DNA of 7,057 nucleotides from CAZGYE01 sp964530165 (GTDB lineage Bacteria; Planctomycetota; Planctomycetia; Planctomycetales; Planctomycetaceae). The notes under the pieces are model-generated. The model did no database searches, had not been told where the DNA came from, and saw only the letters and a list, made by a program, of their open reading frames with translations. Location of the stretch: contig CAZGYE010000302.1 in the NCBI GenBank assembly GCA_964530165.1, positions 1 through 7,057 of the forward strand, in the 5' to 3' direction. Positions 1-5,885 of the stretch are shown here, in pieces; position 1 is the stretch's first letter; each line of letters begins with the position of its first letter. The position numbers were made by a program, and so were the translations under genes.

Positions 1-106
1 AGAAAGACGATTCCCGACATTCCTACTTTCCTGGTTTCCTAATAATCCTCCGCTTACCACGAACTGCACTGTCGTGAGGAAGTTGCTCCAGACGGCTAAA
101 GTGTTA
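1..106. other. Non-coding leader upstream of threonine aldolase
   Basis: No convincing coding region was found here. The segment is pyrimidine-rich on the plus strand near 20-50, with loosely repeated CTTTCC/GTTTCC strings that resemble degenerate copies of the tandem repeat that follows. An AT-rich string near 40-48 could serve as a -10 element, but no matching -35 was found at the right spacing, so no promoter is called. The upstream gene lies outside the window. Confidence 0.4.
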
Positions 107-138
107 CCACTTTTCGACTTTTCCACTTTTGCACTTTC
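107..138. repeat. Tandem octamer array (4 units)
   Basis: Four contiguous 8-bp units are visible: CCACTTTT, CGACTTTT, CCACTTTT and GCACTTTC. They differ only in the first two bases and the last base. The array ends 17 bp before the threonine aldolase start codon, so it lies in the likely 5' leader or promoter region, just before the ribosome-binding site. Its TTTCCAC/TTTTCCAC core is shared with the heptamer tract at 5886-5971, which suggests one family of short intergenic repeats in this genome. Function is unknown. Confidence 0.75.
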
Positions 139-155
139 TGGAAGGACGAGGCCAC

Positions 156-1244
156 ATGTCCGACGATTTCATCAACTTGAAAAGCGACACGGTGACGCGA
201 CCGACGCCCGGTATGCGGCAGGCGATCGCCAATGCCCAGTGCGGCGATGATATGACGGGCGACGACCCGACAGTGAATCGGCTGGAGGCGATGGTCGCCC
301 GGATGTTTGAGAAGGAGGCCGCCGTTTACGCCTGTTCCGGGACGCAATCGAATCAAATGGGCGTGCGGACCCACTGTCTGCCCGGCGATGAATTGCTCAT
401 CGAAGAGACCGGCCACATCGCCAATTTCGAGGCGGGAGCGCCGGCCGCTCTCAGCGGCGTCACCTGCCGCACCATTCGAGGCCAAAACGGAAAACTCCAT
501 GTCTCCGATCTCGTAGGGAAAATCCGGGCCGACAATCAGCATCTGTGTCCGACGCGGCTGGTTTGCCTCGAAAACACCACCAACAGCGGCGGCGGACGGG
601 CATACCCGCTCGAGCAGGTTACTGAGATTGGTCAGTGGGCGCATGAAAACGGATTGAAAGTCCACATGGACGGCGCCCGGCTGTTCAACGCGGTGATCGC
701 GCGGGGTTACACGCCGGCACAAATCACTCGGCACGTCGATACGGTCTCCGTCTGCTTTTCGAAGGGATTGGGCTGTCCCATGGGCTCGATACTGATTGGC
801 TCGGCTGCGGACATCGCCAAGGCGCGTCGCGCCCGCAAGTTGATGGGGGGCGCGCTGCGGCAGGCTGGCATCCCAGCCGCCTCGGCGGTTTATGCGCTGG
901 AGAACCATGTCGAGCGCTTGGCTGAAGACCACGAGAACGCTCGGCTGTTCGCCGAAGCGATTGCCAACATCGACGGCGTCCGCATCGACCCGAACGACGT
1001 CGAAACGAACCTTGTCTTCTTCGAGGTCGATGCCGAGCGGGGCAATGCCAGCCAGCTCTCGGCGTTGTTGAAAGAGCGGGGCGTCAGCATCGGCGCTTCG
1101 GGACCGCAGCGGCTGCGTGCGTGCACGCATCTCGACGTCGCTCGCGACGACGTCTTGAGAGCGGCCAAGATTGTCCGCCAGTGCGTGGCCGACGGCTTTG
1201 GAGAAATGGCCGGTTCGGCCACCGGGCCGTATGCGCGGGGGTGA
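156..1244 (+). CDS. ltaE: Low-specificity L-threonine aldolase
   Basis: This is a 362-residue PLP enzyme of the beta-eliminating lyase/threonine aldolase family (fold type I, cytosolic). The family cleaves L-threonine and L-allo-threonine to glycine and acetaldehyde, and often other beta-hydroxy amino acids. The N-terminus carries the family signature (INLKSDTVTRPTPGMR) followed by GDDMTGDDPTVNRLE. His87 in EETGHIANFEAG matches the His that stacks on PLP. HMDGARLFNA (170-179) supplies the cofactor-binding Asp172 and Arg175. Lys203 in CFSKGLGCPMGS is the predicted Schiff-base lysine. Length is normal for the family (about 330-360). An in-frame TTG at 129 is possible, but ATG at 156 is preferred: the family signature begins right after it, and GGAAGG (140-145) and GAGG (148-151) lie upstream. 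It appears to be a single-gene unit. The family call is secure; the substrate preference among threonine stereoisomers cannot be read from sequence. Confidence 0.95.
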   Translation: MSDDFINLKSDTVTRPTPGMRQAIANAQCGDDMTGDDPTVNRLEAMVARMFEKEAAVYACSGTQSNQMGVRTHCLPGDELLIEETGHIANFEAGAPAALSGVTCRTIRGQNGKLHVSDLVGKIRADNQHLCPTRLVCLENTTNSGGGRAYPLEQVTEIGQWAHENGLKVHMDGARLFNAVIARGYTPAQITRHVDTVSVCFSKGLGCPMGSILIGSAADIAKARRARKLMGGALRQAGIPAASAVYALENHVERLAEDHENARLFAEAIANIDGVRIDPNDVETNLVFFEVDAERGNASQLSALLKERGVSIGASGPQRLRACTHLDVARDDVLRAAKIVRQCVADGFGEMAGSATGPYARG

Positions 1245-1258
1245 GGCCCGCCGGCTGC

Positions 1259-1281
1259 AACATTCTGCAATTCAGAATGTT
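1259..1281. terminator. Perfect 9-bp dyad after ltaE: weak terminator or operator
   Basis: AACATTCTG (1259-1267) and CAGAATGTT (1273-1281) form a perfect 9-bp inverted repeat around a 5-base centre (CAATT), starting 14 bp after the threonine aldolase stop. As RNA it would be a stable small hairpin, but no T-run follows on either strand, so it is not a textbook intrinsic terminator. Its AT-rich, symmetrical 23-bp shape would equally suit a binding site for a dimeric regulator. It lies about 120 bp before the -35 of the flgM promoter. Confidence 0.4.
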
Positions 1282-1398
1282 ACATGAAATCTGTTAGGAA
1301 CCGCACGGCAGGCGCGTTTTCGGTCTGCATTGGCAAATCGGTCGCGTACGGACTGAATCGCCAAGGTTCAGGCTGTCGATACAAATGGTAAGTCCCTG

Positions 1399-1428
1399 TT
1401 GAATCCATTTCCTGTTTTCCGGTATGAT
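1399..1428 (+). promoter_or_regulatory. Sigma70-like promoter for flgM-fur unit
   Basis: TTGAAT (1399-1404, 4/6 match to TTGACA) and TATGAT (1423-1428, 5/6 match to TATAAT) are separated by 18 bp. Transcription would start near 1435, giving a leader of about 70 bases before the flgM ATG. It is the best promoter-like pair found in the 262-bp gap after the threonine aldolase. It does not resemble a sigma28 promoter (TAAA / GCCGATAA type), so the anti-sigma factor does not look like a class 3 flagellar gene at this promoter. Confidence 0.5.
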
Positions 1429-1443
1429 GGGAGTTGTCGTGAA

Positions 1444-1469
1444 GGCGGTGGCCGGGCTGAGCCGTCGCC
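1444..1469 (+). promoter_or_regulatory. GC-rich leader hairpin upstream of flgM
   Basis: GGCGGTGGC (1444-1452) can pair with GCCGTCGCC (1461-1469) over nine positions, two of them G-U wobbles, around the 8-base loop 1453-1460. It falls within the predicted 5' leader, 25 bases before the flgM ribosome-binding site, and no T-run follows. It could affect mRNA stability or translation. It matches no riboswitch class known to me and may be a chance fold in GC-rich DNA. Confidence 0.25.
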
Positions 1470-1506
1470 GGTCAATTCCGTAGACCGTCAAGCAGGGAAC
1501 GCCGAC

Positions 1507-1806
1507 ATGGATGTAAACGGCCCCGGTTCGGTTCACAGCGCCTTTCCGATCAAACAGGTCCAGCCGACGACGGAAGTCAAGAAAACCACCGAGCCACAAC
1601 CCGTGACGTCTCGCGATGAAGTCGAGATCTCGCCGGCAGGAAAGATGTTGGACGATTTGAGTCGATCTTCCGAAGTCCGCTCTGAACGCCTGACCCAGAT
1701 CAAGGCGGCCATCGAGGCCGGTACGTACGAGACGCCGGAAAAACTTGAAGCGGCCCTGGAAAAACTGCTCGACGAGATCAGGCTCGACGATGACGACAGC
1801 CGTTAA
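1507..1806 (+). CDS. flgM: FlgM-like anti-sigma-28 factor
   Basis: This small 99-residue protein matches the FlgM family, which binds the flagellar sigma factor FliA/sigma28 and holds back late flagellar genes until the hook is built. The C-terminal half carries the family pattern: DEVEIS (37-42) followed by Ala-Gly, then Arg-58 and Glu-60, then an IKAAIEAGTYETPEKL stretch (65-80) and a final helix up to Ile91 before an acidic tail (DDDD). The first 36 residues are low in structure and polar, as expected for an intrinsically disordered protein. ATG at 1507 is chosen over an in-frame upstream start at 1399 because AGGGA (1494-1498) lies 8 bases before it, and because a Gly-Pro...Val-His opening is typical of planctomycete FlgM-like proteins as I recall them. 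It is followed by the Fur-family gene after a 21-bp gap, so the two are probably co-transcribed. No flagellar structural genes are visible nearby. Confidence 0.8.
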   Translation: MDVNGPGSVHSAFPIKQVQPTTEVKKTTEPQPVTSRDEVEISPAGKMLDDLSRSSEVRSERLTQIKAAIEAGTYETPEKLEAALEKLLDEIRLDDDDSR

Positions 1807-1827
1807 CGAGAACACTGGGAGAATGGG

Positions 1828-2325
1828 GTGAGCGACTTTTCGTTGCTACATAGAGCCGCCTCGCCGCTCGACAAGTTTCAGGAATACCTGAAGACGAAGG
1901 GAAAGCGTCTGACTCGGGAGCGGACGATTATCGTCGAAGAGGTCTTTTCCGACCACGAACATTTCGATTCCGATCAGTTGGTCGCGCGTCTGTCGCAACA
2001 CCACGACAAACGCCGGGTCAGTCGCTCGACCGTTTACCGAACGCTTGCAGAAATGGTCGACGCAGGACTATTGCGGAAGGTGGCCCGCCCGCACGATCGC
2101 GAAGTTTACGAACACGACTACGGCTATCCCCAGCACGACCACTTCATCTGCGGCAAGTGCGGAGAGTTGATCGAGTTTCGCAACCAATCGATTTCGGAGG
2201 TTCTCGACGAGGTCGCCGCCGATCATGGCTTCCGCATCTCGGGACATCGGCTGGAAGTGTACGGCACGTGCGACAAGTGCAGCCGAATGAAACGCCGTCA
2301 CCCAAAGCTCGATTTCGGTCTGTGA
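1828..2325 (+). CDS. Fur-family metal-responsive transcriptional regulator
   Basis: This 165-residue cytosolic DNA-binding repressor is of the Fur/Zur/PerR family. An N-terminal winged helix covers about residues 15-90, with a recognition-helix region around VSRSTVYRTLAEMVDAGLL (64-82). The C-terminal dimerization domain has the metal ligands: HDH (103-105), CGKC (108-111) and CDKC (148-151). The two CxxC pairs form the structural zinc site, while His103, His105 and His140 are candidate regulatory-metal ligands. Translation starts at GTG, with GGGAG (1817-1821) 6 bases upstream; the only nearby ATG (1823) is out of frame and stops after two codons. An N-terminal extension of about 14 residues precedes the winged helix. 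Whether it senses iron, zinc, manganese or peroxide cannot be settled from sequence, and no metal-uptake gene lies nearby. Its only apparent operon partner is flgM. Confidence 0.9.
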   Translation: MSDFSLLHRAASPLDKFQEYLKTKGKRLTRERTIIVEEVFSDHEHFDSDQLVARLSQHHDKRRVSRSTVYRTLAEMVDAGLLRKVARPHDREVYEHDYGYPQHDHFICGKCGELIEFRNQSISEVLDEVAADHGFRISGHRLEVYGTCDKCSRMKRRHPKLDFGL

Positions 2326-2379
2326 ACTGCGATTCCAACGCCTCACGAATTCCCAGTTCGCGCGCCGCGCACTGCGAAG

Positions 2380-3405
2380 CTACATCAATCCGCGGCGCTT
2401 CAACTCGGCCAGCACGTTCTGGACGATTGCGCTGACTTCGTTTGGCTCCGCGGCGGGTGACGGTCCGGGCGGACAGCCGCCGACCGGCTCGCCGGTGAAT
2501 CCATGCTCGGCCAGCATGCATTGCAACGTCCGGCTGAGCGTGGCGAGATCGGTCTTCTGCTCGGAGGAGAGTGGCTGCCGGCCCACACCCATGCTGAAGC
2601 CGCGCAGCTCGACGGCGGCGCGGAATCCGTCCGGAAACTCGGCCGAAAAGATCATGGCATCGAAGAGCTGGACGAGGTCGTACTGAACTCGCCGCGCTTC
2701 TTCGATCCGGTGCGCGAGCGTCAAATCGTACAGTTTCCGCGTGATTTCCGGGACCACGCCGGAGCTGGCGTTGGTGCCCCCGTCGCAGCCGATCAGCAAC
2801 ATGGGCATCAGGGCGGCGTCCCACCCGGTTAGAAACGAGAATTCGGGCCGGTGCGGGCGGACCGCCCGAATCATGCGAATCATCTGCGGGATGTCGCCGG
2901 ACGAATCCTTGATCGCCACGACCCGCTCGCATTCATCCGACAGCCGTTGGACGGTCGGCACGTCAATGGGACTGGCGAACATCGGAATGTTGTACAGCGT
3001 CACGTCGACCGGCGCATTGCGGCCGATCTCCTTGAAGTAGGCATACACGGATGCCGGGCTCAGCTTGTAATAAAACGGCGCGACAATCGCGACCGCGCGG
3101 ACGCCCAACGCAGCGTAGTGTTCACACGCCTTGAGTGTCTCTTTGACGTTCGCCTCGGCGGCGCCGGCAAGAATTGGAACGCGTCCGCGGGTTTGGTCGG
3201 CGATGATCTCCACAATCCGCCGGCGCTCCTCGACCGTAAACCGCGTGAACTCGCCGGTCGAACCGTTCGGATACAAACCGTGAACGCCCCGCTCAATCAG
3301 CCAATCGATGTACCGCCGCAACTCACCTTCGTCGATCTCACCACGGCCGTCCAGAGGGATCAAATTGGGCGTGAAAATCCCTTGTAGCTTTCCGCAACTT
3401 GCCAT
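2380..3405 (-). CDS. DHDPS/NAL-family aldolase with C-terminal targeting-like tail
   Basis: This 341-residue class I (Schiff-base) aldolase belongs to the dihydrodipicolinate synthase / N-acetylneuraminate lyase family. These TIM-barrel enzymes join or release pyruvate and an aldehyde. Visible active-site elements are STGE (49-52), Tyr112 in APFYYK, Tyr138 in LYNIP and the lysine Lys166 in AIKDSSGD. The arginine that follows YNxPS in true DapA (YNVPSR) is replaced by Phe143, so it is unlikely to be the lysine-pathway enzyme. It may act on a keto-deoxy sugar acid or similar compound; the substrate is not known. The barrel normally ends near residue 300. Here a Pro/Gly-rich linker (about 304-322) and a helix (323-341) are added. 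ATG at 3405 is chosen because the barrel starts at once (GIFTPN). An upstream ATG at 3465 would add 20 residues with a lipobox-like LAGIGC, but it has a poorly placed ribosome-binding site and would be unusual for this family. The gene is convergent with the Fur-family gene (54-bp gap, no strong terminator). Confidence 0.88.
   Translation of the reverse strand: MASCGKLQGIFTPNLIPLDGRGEIDEGELRRYIDWLIERGVHGLYPNGSTGEFTRFTVEERRRIVEIIADQTRGRVPILAGAAEANVKETLKACEHYAALGVRAVAIVAPFYYKLSPASVYAYFKEIGRNAPVDVTLYNIPMFASPIDVPTVQRLSDECERVVAIKDSSGDIPQMIRMIRAVRPHRPEFSFLTGWDAALMPMLLIGCDGGTNASSGVVPEITRKLYDLTLAHRIEEARRVQYDLVQLFDAMIFSAEFPDGFRAAVELRGFSMGVGRQPLSSEQKTDLATLSRTLQCMLAEHGFTGEPVGGCPPGPSPAAEPNEVSAIVQNVLAELKRRGLM
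2383..2439 (-). other. Predicted microcompartment encapsulation peptide (tail of aldolase)
   Basis: The last 19 residues (EVSAIVQNVLAELKRRGLM) form a predicted amphipathic helix with Val324, Ile327, Val328, Val331, Leu332 and Leu335 on one face (i, i+3, i+4, i+7, i+8, i+11) and Gln, Asn, Glu and Lys/Arg on the other. It is joined to the barrel by a linker rich in Pro, Gly and Ala. This is the known form of encapsulation peptides that send enzymes into bacterial microcompartments (PduP/PduD type): about 18 residues, at a terminus, after a variable linker. The assignment is inferred from pattern only. An oligomerization helix is the main alternative. Confidence 0.5.
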
Positions 3406-3511
3406 GCTGCTGATTCCCGTACACGAACACCCGATACCCGCCAAGAGCGGCTCGGTTACAAGCATACCACCAAAAACCGCACGGCGAGACGGCTTTGGTG
3501 ACTGGGAATTT

Positions 3512-3537
3512 CGCACGGGGGTGATTCGCCCTGTGCG
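3512..3537. repeat. Imperfect inverted repeat upstream of aldolase
   Basis: CGCACGGG (3512-3519) can pair with CCC-T-GTGCG (3529-3537): eight base pairs with one bulged T and a 9-base loop. It lies about 107 bp upstream of the aldolase start and could be an operator or a hairpin in the leader. Support is weak, since short inverted repeats are common in GC-rich DNA. Confidence 0.25.
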
Positions 3538-3691
3538 GAGTAGATCGACGGCCACGCCGTTGGGCAGCCTTTCAGCACGACAATCGAACGAACCGGCAAA
3601 ATCGGTTGCACCGGATCGTAGAACGACGCGGTGATGGGCGTTCTGGCAGCTTATTCGTTCAGATGCCTTGTTGGGCTTTGAAGGTCATTGA

Positions 3692-3731
3692 GCCGGCGGG
3701 CTTGCCCGGCGCACGCCCCGCAAGCGGGGCG
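3692..3731. repeat. REP-like pair of GC-rich palindromes
   Basis: Two adjacent palindromes are visible. The first is GCCGGCGGGC-TT-GCCCGGC (3692-3710), with an imperfect outer stem. The second is CGCCCCGC-AA-GCGGGGCG (3714-3731), a perfect 8-bp stem. Both have a CTTG or CAAG centre and G/C-only arms, as in REP/BIME-type elements. They lie about 50 bp past the antiporter stop on its coding strand, without a T-run, so they could help end or stabilise that transcript. The call as a dispersed genomic repeat is an inference from form. Confidence 0.5.
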
Positions 3732-3781
3732 GCTAAATGAGTCCATGGCAGACCCCGGTCACGATTCATGAAACGGACCAT

Positions 3782-5875
3782 TCAGGCATCTGCGGGGGTC
3801 CCCGGCTTGGTGATCGGCTCGTCATCGGTCTGGCCGGCTTTGCCCAACTGGAGCGCGGCAGGGGCGTCCTCGACAGGTTTCAGAAGTTTCGCGTATTCCT
3901 CGACCGGTCGGCCGAGAAACTGCACCAGCAGGTACAGCACGAAGAGTCCCAGCGGCACGAGCACGATCGGCGAATACCCGAATCCGACGGGCAGATAGCC
4001 CAACAGCAGCGAAACGGCCGCCACCGTGAGTGCGTAGGGCATCTGGGTGGCGACGTGGTCCAGATGGTCCGATCCGGACGCCGCCGACGAAAGAACGGTG
4101 GTGTCCGAGATCGGCGAACAATGGTCGCCGAAGATGGCGCCGGCCAGCACCGCGCCAATGGTTGCCAGCAAGAGCGGATGGTGCGGATCGGCTTCGTTCA
4201 GATCCACCAGCAAGTAGTAGGTGATGGAAATGAACAGCGGCAACAGCAGTCCCATGGTCGACCAGGAACTTCCCGTGGCGACGGCGACGCAGCCTGCCAG
4301 TAGAAACGCCAGGCTCGGCATCCAGTGGACCGAAAGCTGGCCCCGCGTCAGCTCCACCAGAAACCCGGCCGTATTGAGGTGCTTCTCGTTGCAGACAGCC
4401 GCGACGCCCCAGGCCAGCACCAGGATGACCACCGCCAGAAACATGCTCTTGGCGCCTTCCAACCAGGCGTCCATGCATTCCGAGAGTGTGAGTGACCGTG
4501 AGACCTTCGCGGCGGCCACCGCAACCAGCGAGGCCACGAATGACGAAAGAAACAGCACGCGGTTCGAGCGGGCATGTTCCAAAACCGCCCAGAGAGTGGC
4601 CGGCGCCGCTTCGAGACCGTTTTGCCGTTTGAGCAAATTCGCCGCCGCGAGACCTTGGCTGCCCGTCCACCACATCCCGGCCACGATGAGTACAAGCAAC
4701 GTCACCACCGGGATGACCGCGTTGCGCAGCAGCGGGCGTCTGCCCGGCGTTGAGACCGGGTCGTCATCCGCGACGCCGGGAACCGCGACGCCGGGACGAT
4801 GCACCTGACCCGTGGCGAGCGCCCGCGCTTCGGCCTTGAGCATCGGCCCGAAATCGTGGCCGCTGTAGGCAATCAGCAACACAAACACGATCAGGTGCAG
4901 CGCGTAGAACCGGTACGGCAGTGTCGCCAGAAACGTCGTGTAGCCTTCCGCCTCAAGTCCCAGTTGCTCGTAGGTTGATTGGATGTAACCGATTTCCACT
5001 CCCACCCAGGTTGAGAGAATGGCGAGTCCGGCGACGGGGGCCGCGGTGGAATCGACTAGAAAGGCCAGCTTTTCGCGTGAGATCCGCAGCCGATCGGTGA
5101 TCGGCCGCATGGTGCTTCCGACCAGAAGAGTGTTCGCATAATCGTCGAAGAAAATGACGAGTCCCAGCGCCCAGGTCATGAGCTGGCCGCTCTCGCGTTT
5201 CTGTGTGTAGCGGGCCAGACTGAAAACCAGCGACTGCGTTCCCCCACCGCGGGACATCACGCCGATCATGGCTCCCAAGAACATCGTGAACAGGATGATC
5301 ATCAAGTGCGATTCGTTGCCGGAGAGTTGCTTCAGCAGGAACGTTTCCAGCGTCTGCACGAGTCCCGCGAAGAAGTTCCCATGAGCCAGAATCACTCCGC
5401 CGCTCCAGACGCCGACAAACAACGCCACGATAATGTTGCGCAGCCAGATGGCTAGAACAATGGCGAGCATCAGGGGAACCAGGGCAAACCAGCGGAGAAT
5501 GCGCGGGACGGACTTCGTCCCCCTGCGGCGGCTCTGGGGATCGACGACAATCTCGTCCGCGATGATGTAAACGCTTCGTCTTGATTTGAGTTCGGTGGTC
5601 AGTTCGAGCAGACCGTCGGTAAAAGCGGGCAGGGCAACGTCCTGGCCTTTGACCGTCAGACGAATGCCCTGAATCAGCGGTCGGCCGTTAAACGTCGGAT
5701 CGAGGTTGCCGTCGCGGTCGTGTGCGGTGATGACGATCCGGTCGACCGGTACGTCGGTCAGCACGACCTCGGGGATTTCGACGACAAAACGTGGTTCGTC
5801 CGGCCGCAGCTGGATTTCTTCCGCCGGGCCGGCGGCAGCCAGCAACGAGAACAGGATCCAGGGCGCGACGGACAT
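3782..5875 (-). CDS. NhaC-family Na+/H+ antiporter with extra N-terminal domain
   Basis: This 697-residue inner-membrane protein of the NhaC-type Na+/H+ antiporter family probably exchanges sodium for protons, or a related solute. Family motifs are clear: FFDDYANTLLVGSTMRP (242-258), ATGSSWSTMG (533-542) and GDHCSPISDTT (583-593). Hydrophobic segments begin near residue 129 and run to about 655, with a polar loop at about 340-385. Residues 1-18 (APWILFSLLAAAG) look like a signal peptide, although no positive charge precedes the hydrophobic core. Residues 20-115 are a beta-rich, non-membrane domain that ordinary NhaC proteins (roughly 450-550 residues) lack. A basic patch (SRRRGTK, 115-121) sits just before the first transmembrane helix. 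The start at 5875 is set by an in-frame TAG nine bases upstream. No Shine-Dalgarno is present; instead the repeat tract 5886-5971 lies just upstream. The kinase gene precedes it on the same strand after a 77-bp gap. Substrate could also be an organic anion, as in MleN-like relatives. Confidence 0.88.
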   Translation of the reverse strand: MSVAPWILFSLLAAAGPAEEIQLRPDEPRFVVEIPEVVLTDVPVDRIVITAHDRDGNLDPTFNGRPLIQGIRLTVKGQDVALPAFTDGLLELTTELKSRRSVYIIADEIVVDPQSRRRGTKSVPRILRWFALVPLMLAIVLAIWLRNIIVALFVGVWSGGVILAHGNFFAGLVQTLETFLLKQLSGNESHLMIILFTMFLGAMIGVMSRGGGTQSLVFSLARYTQKRESGQLMTWALGLVIFFDDYANTLLVGSTMRPITDRLRISREKLAFLVDSTAAPVAGLAILSTWVGVEIGYIQSTYEQLGLEAEGYTTFLATLPYRFYALHLIVFVLLIAYSGHDFGPMLKAEARALATGQVHRPGVAVPGVADDDPVSTPGRRPLLRNAVIPVVTLLVLIVAGMWWTGSQGLAAANLLKRQNGLEAAPATLWAVLEHARSNRVLFLSSFVASLVAVAAAKVSRSLTLSECMDAWLEGAKSMFLAVVILVLAWGVAAVCNEKHLNTAGFLVELTRGQLSVHWMPSLAFLLAGCVAVATGSSWSTMGLLLPLFISITYYLLVDLNEADPHHPLLLATIGAVLAGAIFGDHCSPISDTTVLSSAASGSDHLDHVATQMPYALTVAAVSLLLGYLPVGFGYSPIVLVPLGLFVLYLLVQFLGRPVEEYAKLLKPVEDAPAALQLGKAGQTDDEPITKPGTPADA

Positions 5876-5885
5876 GCTTAACTAA

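Larger units (their letters stand above)
3406..3781. other. Non-coding gap between aldolase and antiporter
   Basis: These 376 bp lie upstream of the aldolase and downstream of the antiporter, both on the minus strand. The aldolase promoter should be here, but no clear -35/-10 pair was found on the minus strand; TATGCT near 3465 lacks a good -35. Open frames across the gap are short and show no recognisable protein. The gap holds a possible hairpin (3512-3537) and a double GC-rich palindrome (3692-3731). Confidence 0.5.

Noticed and set aside
96..1130. 344-codon minus-strand open frame opposite the threonine aldolase
   Set aside because: The plus strand carries an unmistakable threonine aldolase with catalytic motifs. 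The antisense frame has no recognisable domain, and one end is just the translated octamer repeat; it is a GC-rich shadow frame.
1294..1815. 173-codon minus-strand open frame across the flgM region
   Set aside because: It overlaps the FlgM-like gene and its leader, shows no family resemblance, and covers the promoter and hairpins; treated as chance.
2326..2379. Bidirectional terminator in the convergent gap
   Set aside because: Only a short GCGC-GCC-GCGC self-complementary core and an outer TTCGC/GCGAA pairing with mismatches were found, without T-runs; too weak to call.
2144..2932. 262-codon minus-strand frame overlapping the Fur-family and aldolase genes
   Set aside because: It spans the ends of two convergent real genes and has the Arg/Ala/Pro-rich composition of an off-frame read of GC-rich DNA.
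3403..3465. Lipoprotein signal (LAGIGC lipobox) on the aldolase if started at 3465
   Set aside because: The family is cytosolic, the hydrophobic stretch is short, the ribosome-binding site is badly placed, and the ATG at 3405 directly precedes the barrel.
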